Source of the DNA: Verrucomicrobiota bacterium
GTDB taxonomy: Bacteria > Chlamydiota > Chlamydiia > Chlamydiales > FEN-1388
Reading direction: 5' to 3'
Length of the DNA stretch: 5,404 nucleotides
Assembly (NCBI GenBank): GCA_018239705.1
Contig: JAFEGS010000085.1
Span: forward strand, 1 to 5,404
Shown: piece by piece, positions 1-4,882 of the stretch
How positions within the stretch are numbered: position 1 is the first letter of the stretch
Layout of the letters: every line of letters starts with the position of its first letter
Program-made: the position numbers and the translations under genes
The notes under the pieces: generated by a model
Told to the model about the DNA's origin: nothing
Database searches by the model: none
The model's input: only the letters and a program-made list of their open reading frames with translations

Positions 1-825
1 AATGCAGAGCGAAAAGAAGATCATCTGCAGGCGAAATACCGATGTTTTTGCAACGACGAGGCCCCATACTTTAACGTTTTCAGGCTGGGCTGCAGTCTCT
101 TCTCCTGCCGGAAGTTCTGAAAAACGGGCGCGGTCCGGAATTACAGTGACATCGTCGTAATTAAGGCCCGGTACAGAGCTTGCAACCAGTCGTCTGATCT
201 TTGTGATAAGGTGGCTGTTAGGGTCATCAAGGATCCCTGTGTGTTTGACATATACGGAAGCGGTGACTTTACCTTTTGGAGCGTTTGGATTGAGCGGATC
301 CTCTTCCGGGAAGGAGAGCTGCACATCTGCATCGACAATCCCATCGATTTTCCGGATAGTATTGGCAATTTGGTCCGCAAGCCCTGCCCGATACCGAATT
401 TTTTCCTGCAGATCGGATGGGACGAGGCCTCCTGCGGAAAAGAGCTCGAGGAGATTTTCTGAGCGTCGTCTTGGAAGGCCGTTGGCGTTGAGGATTGACA
501 TAGCGAGAGTAGTATCTGAAGAGTCTACGGCAATATCCCATAGCACCGTCTTCGATCCACCGCCTGTGGCAGCCTTTTCTTGAATTTTGTAGCTTTTGAT
601 ATTTCTGTTGGCTAGAAGCACCATGATTTCATTGGCCTCTCTCTCATCCAGGCCATTGACGATGGTTGTCGTTGATTCACAGCCGGTTATTCCGAATGAG
701 GCAATACCCATAAAGAGCAAAAGAAGCAGGACTTTTTCTGAAAAAAGGGAAGAGAAGAGCTGCCGTACCAGGCCCGTAAGCTCAGTAGCCGGAGGTTTTT
801 GTTCGCTGTTCGTGCTGTTGTCCAT
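1..825 (-). CDS. sctJ: Type III secretion inner-membrane ring lipoprotein SctJ (CdsJ/YscJ family), 3' end cut by window edge
   Basis: The first 275 residues are visible and the frame is open through base 1. YscJ/PrgK-family proteins form the outer of the two inner-membrane rings of the type III injectisome, facing the periplasm. A hydrophilic stretch (residues 1-30) precedes a hydrophobic core (32-47) and a lipobox I-T-G-C with the lipidated cysteine at C49. Family landmarks follow: GLDEREANEIMVLL (58-71), EKIRYRAGLADQIANTIRKI (141-160) opening the second ring-building domain, DADVQLSFP (165-173), VYVKHTG and IRRLVASSVPGL (210-221). The C-terminal membrane helix expected in the family would lie beyond the edge, though the last visible residues (262-275) already turn hydrophobic. 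The ATG has a GGGGAA ribosome site (831-836) five bases upstream, and no better in-frame start precedes the lipobox. It lies 59 bases after the HEAT-like gene. The family call is very secure; the chlamydial affinity rests on my memory of CdsJ. The 48-residue signal region is unusually long for a lipoprotein. Confidence 0.95.
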   Translation of the reverse strand, partial: MDNSTNSEQKPPATELTGLVRQLFSSLFSEKVLLLLLFMGIASFGITGCESTTTIVNGLDEREANEIMVLLANRNIKSYKIQEKAATGGGSKTVLWDIAVDSSDTTLAMSILNANGLPRRRSENLLELFSAGGLVPSDLQEKIRYRAGLADQIANTIRKIDGIVDADVQLSFPEEDPLNPNAPKGKVTASVYVKHTGILDDPNSHLITKIRRLVASSVPGLNYDDVTVIPDRARFSELPAGEETAAQPENVKVWGLVVAKTSVFRLQMIFFSLCI

Positions 826-883
826 ACTTATTCCCCATTTAAAAAAAAAGAAATTAACCTATCTTTCTGTCTGTTTCATACTT

Positions 884-911
884 GTTATCTATTTTTTTGT
901 CCACATTTCAA
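884..911 (-). promoter_or_regulatory. Candidate sigma-70-type promoter for sctJ
   Basis: On the minus strand a -35-like TTGAAA (906-911) is separated by 16 bases from a -10-like GATAAC (884-889), overlapping the stop codon of the HEAT-like gene. A transcript would start near 877 and carry a leader of about 50 bases. That leader includes a run of nine T on the sense strand (841-849), followed by the GGGGAA ribosome site. The -35 has one mismatch and the -10 two mismatches to consensus, and the spacer is one base short. It is plausible because 59 bases is the only sizeable gap in the minus-strand run and type III operons often have their own promoters, but chance matches of this quality are common. 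Confidence 0.3.
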
Positions 912-1898
912 CAGCTGTCTCAATTCTTCTTGTGCTGGCTTTGGCAAGCTCGCTGATTTTTCAATGTTTTGTAGCTCAGGCAAGAGATGTGGAGGCAGAT
1001 TTTCGCAGGCCAAAATGAGGTAGGTAGCAAGCTGCTCTTGTTTTTGTACCTCTTTATCTTGCAGCTGAGAGAGGATCTCCTTTCCTATACGCTCACTTGC
1101 TGGAAAGGCACACAAGGCAACTGCTGCTCGTTCATTGTCAAGAGTAAGAGGTCTACCGGCTAGTACCTGAAGGCAAAACTGCTCTGCCTTTTCTCCTATT
1201 GCCGCAAGGGCGCTCATAGCGGCGCTTTCAATTTCAAAATCATGTTTTGAAAGCATGTAAAAAAGCGGCTTTATTGCGGCTTCAGCTTTGAGTTTGCCAA
1301 GAGCAAGAGCGGCTACAATTGGAGCCTGCCCATATCCTGGAAAGAGAGGGTCATAGAGCTCTTCTGTCTGGATCAGCAAGAGAAGATACATAATAATTTT
1401 TTCGCCAAAGCTGGCAAGAAGCAGTACCTCTTTTTCCCGATCTTCCTCTTCGCTGAAAATAAGGTCTATGATTGCAATCAGTTCTTTAGCAGCTTTTGGA
1501 TCCTCATACTGCCTTTGCAAGAGCTTGTAGAAGGCGCGAGAGCGAGCCACTTTTTCAGCGTCAGGGCCCTGAAGTACCAAGGGAGCAAGATCCTTTTGCA
1601 GCTCCTTTTCTATGGCCATAAGCTGGTAGATTCGATCAGGATCGATCTCTTCATATGCACCTTTACCCTCTTTATCGTAGTAGTCGGCCATTAGTTCAAA
1701 ATTGGCGGCGAAATGGGCATCTCGATGCATGAGGATATCGCGATCCTGCTCTTCAAAGAGTGGCATATTAATCTCCCCCAGCTCTTCGAAGGGCGAGCTG
1801 TAGGCTACTTGTGGCTGCGTTTCTTGATTGACATAGACTTCAAATGATTCACCTAAGAGTGCATCAAATAGTGTGCCTTTACTGTGTTCAAAATCCAT
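885..1898 (-). CDS. Uncharacterised 337-residue HEAT-like repeat protein
   Basis: I do not recognise a named family. The protein has no signal peptide or convincing membrane helix, so it is probably cytoplasmic. The N-terminal part (1-150) is acidic and helical, with a compositionally odd stretch MDFEHSKGTLFDALLGESFE at the start. The C-terminal half shows helix-pair repeats of the HEAT/armadillo type: about 189-219 (APIVAALALGKLKAEAAIKPLFYML), 220-250 (IESAAMSALAAIGEKAEQFCLQVL) and 251-283 (NERAAVALCAFPASERIGKEILSQL), with weaker units around 150-184 and 284-315. Such solenoids usually bind other proteins. Its ATG directly follows the lipA stop (TAAATG) and no Shine-Dalgarno sequence is visible, so translation probably depends on coupling to lipA. 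It sits between lipA and sctJ. A role with either lipoylation or type III secretion is possible but only guilt by association. The ORF is certain; the HEAT assignment is likely; the function is unknown. Confidence 0.88.
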   Translation of the reverse strand: MDFEHSKGTLFDALLGESFEVYVNQETQPQVAYSSPFEELGEINMPLFEEQDRDILMHRDAHFAANFELMADYYDKEGKGAYEEIDPDRIYQLMAIEKELQKDLAPLVLQGPDAEKVARSRAFYKLLQRQYEDPKAAKELIAIIDLIFSEEEDREKEVLLLASFGEKIIMYLLLLIQTEELYDPLFPGYGQAPIVAALALGKLKAEAAIKPLFYMLSKHDFEIESAAMSALAAIGEKAEQFCLQVLAGRPLTLDNERAAVALCAFPASERIGKEILSQLQDKEVQKQEQLATYLILACENLPPHLLPELQNIEKSASLPKPAQEELRQLLKCGQKNR

Positions 1899-2843
1899 TT
1901 AATGACTATTGATTACGATTTTTTCGTTATTTTTCTCTACAAAGAGATGGGAGTTATAGCTCGATCGTACAAAGGGCCCTGCATAGAGGTTGGGAATACC
2001 GAGAGACTTGCCGATCTGCTCATATTCCAAAAAAACATCAGGATGTATAAATTCTTTTACAGTAAGCTTTTTGCGGCTCGCCTGCAGGTACTGCCCTATG
2101 GTTACAATGTCACACTGTGCTTCTGCTAGATCCTGGAGGGTTTGTGTGACCTCTTCTTTAGTCTCTCCCAGCCCGATCATGATACCAGATTTGACGAGCT
2201 GTTTGCTCTTTTGTTTTTTTACATAGGATAGCAGTGAAAGAGAGCGATCGTACGTAGCTTTGTGGCGTATCTGTGGGGTGATTCTTCGCACTGTCTCGAT
2301 ATTGTGGTTGAAGATCTCAGGAGCCTCTTCAATGATGAGGTCGAGGGCGCTGAAATTTCCCGCAAAGTCAGAGGTAAGCGTCTCCACGGTAATGGCTGGA
2401 AGTCTCTTTCGAACAGCCTGTAATACCTCAACCAGGTGCTTTGCCCCGCCATCGGGAAGGTCGTCTCTTGCTACCATGGTGATAACCACATGGCGAAGGC
2501 CAAGCTCATATGCCGACTCAGCTACCCTTTCAGGCTCATTACCATCTAGGGCCTTAGGCTCTTTTGCAAAGTCGATATCGCAAAAGCCGCAGTTTCGCGT
2601 GCATTCTTTGCCCATCACGAGAAAAGTGGCAGTTTTTTTTGAATAGCATTCCAGGAGATTGGGGCATTTTGCCTCTTCGCAGACGGTATGCACGCGATTA
2701 CTGTTGATAACACCATGCGTCTCTGACAGAGGTCGTAAAACCGGCAGGGGGCGATGCAGCCACTTTGGAAAGCGGCCTGAAGAGACTACTGCTCCCGCCT
2801 CACTTACTTTTGGTCGTGTATCAAAATTATCGCGTAGTGACAT
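1899..2843 (-). CDS. lipA: Lipoyl synthase (radical SAM)
   Basis: LipA inserts two sulfur atoms into octanoyl groups attached to the lipoyl domains of 2-oxo-acid dehydrogenase E2 proteins and the glycine-cleavage H protein. It sacrifices its auxiliary iron-sulfur cluster as the sulfur source. The 314 residues carry every diagnostic motif: the auxiliary-cluster CX4CX5C at C55, C60 and C66; the radical-SAM CX3CX2C at C81, C85 and C88 (CTRNCGFC); EIFNHNIETV (176-185); SGIMIGLGET (219-228); GQYLQAS (250-256); and the C-terminal RSSY (293-296), whose serine ligates the auxiliary cluster. Length is normal. The segment ITMVARDDLPDGGA replaces the more common TSVDRDDL form, which I believe is lineage variation. 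The ATG lies two bases after the lpdA stop with only a weak GGA (2849-2851) as ribosome site, which fits translational coupling in an lpdA-lipA operon. The function call is very secure. Confidence 0.97.
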   Translation of the reverse strand: MSLRDNFDTRPKVSEAGAVVSSGRFPKWLHRPLPVLRPLSETHGVINSNRVHTVCEEAKCPNLLECYSKKTATFLVMGKECTRNCGFCDIDFAKEPKALDGNEPERVAESAYELGLRHVVITMVARDDLPDGGAKHLVEVLQAVRKRLPAITVETLTSDFAGNFSALDLIIEEAPEIFNHNIETVRRITPQIRHKATYDRSLSLLSYVKKQKSKQLVKSGIMIGLGETKEEVTQTLQDLAEAQCDIVTIGQYLQASRKKLTVKEFIHPDVFLEYEQIGKSLGIPNLYAGPFVRSSYNSHLFVEKNNEKIVINSH

Positions 2844-2845
2844 CT

Positions 2846-4246
2846 CTATCCGTGTGCTGAGGGCTGCAGCCAGTGAAGAGGCATTCCTTCAGCAATGAAG
2901 GCGCTTTCCATCCATGCCTCAGAGAGGGTGGGATGGGCGTGGATGGTTTCAGTGATGCTCTCTACTGTAAGTTCGTTCGTGATGGCAAGCGTTATAGGGG
3001 CTAAAAGGTTCCCTGCTTCGTGCCCGACCACCTGAGCGCCCAGAATCTGGCCTGTATCTGCATCTACGACAAGCTGTGCAAACCCCTCTGTTTGGAAGGT
3101 GACCTGTGCTTTGCCCAGGGCTTGCATCGGATAGGAGGAGAGCTTTGCGTTGTATCCGCGTTTTTTCGCCTCTTCCAGGCAGAGACCGCAGCTTCCAATT
3201 TCCGGAATAGTGAAAATCACCCCTGGAACTGCATCGTAGTTCATCCTAGCCTTCTCACCAAGAATGTTACTTACAGCTACAAAGCCCTGATGTGTGGCTG
3301 TGTGGGCATATAGCGTTTTGCCGCTGACATCGCCAATGGCATAGATGCCGGGGACGTTGGTTCTCATTTCGTCATCTACTTCAATAGAGCCCTTCTTAAC
3401 AATAACACCGGCTGCCTCTAGGCCTAAACTATCGCTGTTAAGCGCTCGGCCAATAGCTACCAAGGCAATATCTGCTTCGACATTTTTATCTCCTTGCAGG
3501 CGTACAGTAACGCCATTAGACCTCTTTTCAATTGCTTGAACGGGAGAGGAGGTAAGAATTTCGATGCCACGTTTTTGAAATGATCGATTAAGGGCTGTAG
3601 AAATAGTGGAGCATTCAAGGGGCAAAATGCGCTCCAGTGCTTCAATGAGCGTCACCTTTACGCCAAGCTCTGCATAGAGAGAGGCAAACTCACAGCCAAT
3701 TACGCCGCCACCGACAATGGCCATGCTGGCAGGCAGTTTTTCAAGAGCGAGAATAGAGGTCGAAGAGTGAATGAGCGTACCGTCAAAGGCAAACGCAGCA
3801 ATTTCTCTAGGCTCAGATCCTGTGGCAATGATGATGTTGTCCGCCCAGATGACGCAGTTATCTTTGCCCTGCACCTTGATTTGGTTGGCAGAGATAAAGG
3901 TGCCTCTTCCTCGAATAAGAGAGATGCCATTAGCCTGAATAAGTCCCTCAAGACTGTTTCTGAGCCTCGTGACAGCTTCATCCTTGGATTTTTGCATGTT
4001 GGAGAAATCGAGCTCTACTCCCTGTACCTGAATGCCAAATTTTTGCGCACGTCGTATAGAATGAAGAACTTCCGCATTAGCAATAAGCGCTTTTGTTGGA
4101 ATACAGCCGCGATTCAGGCAGGTTCCGCCTACCTCTTTTGCCTCGATAAGGGCCACTTTCAGGCCTTTTTGAGCAAGTCTTATGGCAGCAGGGTAGCCAC
4201 CGGGGCCACTTCCTAAAACAGCGACGTCGAATCTCTTTTCCTCCAT
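2846..4246 (-). CDS. lpdA: Dihydrolipoamide dehydrogenase (E3)
   Basis: This cytoplasmic flavoprotein reoxidises dihydrolipoamide on the E2 subunits of pyruvate and 2-oxoglutarate dehydrogenase (and on the H protein, where present), passing electrons through a disulfide and FAD to NAD+. With the start used here it has 466 residues, normal for the family. Seen in order: the FAD-binding GSGPGGYPA (12-20); the redox disulfide GGTCLNRGCIP with C43 and C48; the NAD-binding GGGVIGCEFA (179-188); the second FAD motif IYAIGDV (301-307); and the C-terminal dimer-interface motif HAHPTLSEA, with the catalytic His438-Glu443 pair. I chose the ATG at 4246 because AAAGGAAA lies six bases upstream and the protein then starts just before the Rossmann fold. 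A start at 4360 is in frame but adds 38 unrelated residues and overlaps the divergent gene. No E1 or E2 gene is in the window. It heads the minus-strand operon with lipA. The family's pyridine-nucleotide disulfide fold is shared with mercuric and glutathione reductases, but the Cys spacing and HPT motif favour E3. Confidence 0.97.
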   Translation of the reverse strand: MEEKRFDVAVLGSGPGGYPAAIRLAQKGLKVALIEAKEVGGTCLNRGCIPTKALIANAEVLHSIRRAQKFGIQVQGVELDFSNMQKSKDEAVTRLRNSLEGLIQANGISLIRGRGTFISANQIKVQGKDNCVIWADNIIIATGSEPREIAAFAFDGTLIHSSTSILALEKLPASMAIVGGGVIGCEFASLYAELGVKVTLIEALERILPLECSTISTALNRSFQKRGIEILTSSPVQAIEKRSNGVTVRLQGDKNVEADIALVAIGRALNSDSLGLEAAGVIVKKGSIEVDDEMRTNVPGIYAIGDVSGKTLYAHTATHQGFVAVSNILGEKARMNYDAVPGVIFTIPEIGSCGLCLEEAKKRGYNAKLSSYPMQALGKAQVTFQTEGFAQLVVDADTGQILGAQVVGHEAGNLLAPITLAITNELTVESITETIHAHPTLSEAWMESAFIAEGMPLHWLQPSAHG

Positions 4247-4250
4247 AACA

Positions 4251-4258
4251 TTTCCTTT
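4251..4258 (-). promoter_or_regulatory. Ribosome binding site that fixes the lpdA start
   Basis: The minus strand reads AAAGGAAA with its AAGGA core (4253-4257) six bases before the ATG at 4246. This is the best Shine-Dalgarno match near any in-frame start and supports the 466-residue protein over the longer 504-residue reading. Confidence 0.75.
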
Positions 4259-4261
4259 ACG

Positions 4262-4270
4262 TGTTATACT
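4262..4270. promoter_or_regulatory. Candidate overlapping back-to-back -10 elements for lpdA and the zinc-ribbon gene
   Basis: The plus strand carries an extended -10, TG-T-TATACT (4262-4270), one mismatch from TATAAT, which would start a transcript near 4277 toward the gene at 4326. The minus strand of the same bases gives TATAAC (4263-4268), which would start a transcript near 4256 toward lpdA, leaving a leader of only about ten bases. No good -35 element is seen at the right distance on either side, so the extended TG motif makes the plus-strand reading stronger. It is the only promoter-like sequence I find in the 79-base divergent gap. The lpdA side is the weaker call. Confidence 0.4.
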
Positions 4271-4305
4271 AATTGATGAATAAGTGTACCTAAGAAGAGG
4301 GAATA

Positions 4306-4329
4306 ATGCAAAGGAGGAGTAGGAGATGA
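4306..4329 (+). other. Possible seven-codon upstream ORF overlapping the next start (MQRRSRR)
   Basis: An ATG at 4306 opens seven codons, four of them arginine (AGG, AGG, AGG, AGA). The TGA ends inside the next gene's start as ATGA (4326-4329). A purine stretch AAGAGGGA just upstream could serve as a weak ribosome site. The AGG codons are also the Shine-Dalgarno sequence of the main gene, so the reading may be a by-product of that purine run. Whether it is translated cannot be decided from sequence. Confidence 0.15.
4312..4317 (+). promoter_or_regulatory. Strong ribosome binding site for the zinc-ribbon gene
   Basis: AGGAGG lies eight bases before the ATG at 4326, the best Shine-Dalgarno match in the window. 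A second AGGAG (4321-4325) touches the ATG and is too close to serve. It confirms both the reality and the start of this small gene. Confidence 0.85.
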
Positions 4330-4736
4330 CCAAAAAGAGCGATTCCCAAATACAGTGCAAGTTCTGTGAGGAGATGATCCATGCCTACGCTACGAGCTGC
4401 CCCTATTGCTATAACGATATTGCGCCAAGCGAGCAGGCGGAGCAGAAAAATCCATCGCACCTACTGAGAATGGATGATGAGAGGCAGCTAGAGGACAAAG
4501 GCAAAGAGGACGAAAAACCCCCGATGGCCTTCTCTCAAACTGTCTACATGCTTTTTTCTCTTGCGACGCTTCTTGCCGGGTCAGTCTTCTTCTTTTTCGG
4601 TGTCCTCATCAAGCTTTTCTCAAAAGAGGGCGTCTTCACGCTTGAGTGGAGCGTAGGATGCTGGCCCTATTTTGTCTTCTCAGCTTTGGTGTTGATCACT
4701 TGCGGGCTCATAACCCTTTCAAAGGTCGAAAAGTAA
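4326..4736 (+). CDS. Small zinc-ribbon protein with two membrane helices, function unknown
   Basis: The 136-residue product begins with a four-cysteine knuckle pair, C11-x2-C14 and C25-x2-C28 (CKFCEEMIHAYATSCPYC), typical of a zinc ribbon. A charged, disordered-looking linker (about 32-67, rich in E, D and K) follows. Two hydrophobic segments, about 73-97 and 110-132, are separated by a short loop, and the protein ends in SKVEK. There is no cleavable signal. The ribbon probably faces the cytoplasm, and with two helices both ends would be on that side. Zinc-ribbon plus membrane-helix proteins of this build are common and mostly uncharacterised, so I name no function. It is transcribed away from lpdA across a 79-base gap and has a strong ribosome site. 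In C. trachomatis the gene next to lpdA is CT556, but I cannot confirm orthology. That it is a real gene is well supported by its start signal, cysteine pattern and downstream hairpin. Confidence 0.85.
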   Translation: MTKKSDSQIQCKFCEEMIHAYATSCPYCYNDIAPSEQAEQKNPSHLLRMDDERQLEDKGKEDEKPPMAFSQTVYMLFSLATLLAGSVFFFFGVLIKLFSKEGVFTLEWSVGCWPYFVFSALVLITCGLITLSKVEK

Positions 4737-4761
4737 TTCATGCCATGGTGACTATTTTTCG

Positions 4762-4850
4762 CCGCAGAGAAAGCAGCCGAGAACGCAGAGCAGAAACTCG
4801 AAGAAACTCTCTGCGAACTCGGCTGCTTTCTCTACGGTAATTTTTGTTTT
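4762..4850 (+). terminator. Very long hairpin followed by a T-run, probable terminator of the zinc-ribbon gene
   Basis: Arms 4762-4790 and 4809-4837 are inverted copies, pairing at 26 of 29 positions. The mismatches are C4765/A4834 and the A4782-A4783/A4816-A4817 pair. The 18-base loop (4791-4808) begins an eight-base direct repeat AGAAACTC (4792-4799 and 4802-4809). Three bases after the stem comes T5-G-T4 (4841-4850), as expected for Rho-independent termination of plus-strand transcripts. On the minus strand no T-run follows the hairpin, so it is a poorer terminator for secA, although the structure could still stall or protect that transcript. The stem is much longer than a usual terminator, so it may be a palindromic repeat element recruited to this convergent gap. 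The rest of 4737-4882 shows nothing else convincing. Confidence 0.75.
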
Positions 4851-4882
4851 GAAGAGTTATAAAAACTTGGCCGTGGCCTTAA

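Noticed and set aside
203..583. Overlapping plus- and minus-strand ORFs inside sctJ
   Set aside because: The minus-strand frame open from 825 through base 1 encodes unmistakable SctJ motifs; the others are out-of-frame shadows.
596..1018. Plus-strand ORF of 140 codons with hydrophobic stretches, antisense to the start of sctJ and end of the HEAT-like gene
   Set aside because: No ribosome site; it runs antisense to two well-supported genes and across the gap between them. The hydrophobic look comes from T-rich antisense sequence.
3767..4216. Plus-strand ORF of 149 codons within lpdA
   Set aside because: It lies wholly antisense to a clear lpdA coding region containing the FAD and disulfide motifs, and shows no motif or start signal of its own.
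4247..4360. N-terminal extension of LpdA from an upstream ATG at 4360 (504 residues)
   Set aside because: The extra 38 residues match nothing in the family, the start overlaps the divergent zinc-ribbon gene, and the ATG at 4246 has its own well-placed ribosome site.
4646..4840. Plus-strand ORF of 64 codons running into the hairpin
   Set aside because: It overlaps the zinc-ribbon gene in another frame and its arginine-rich tail is simply the translation of the hairpin arms.
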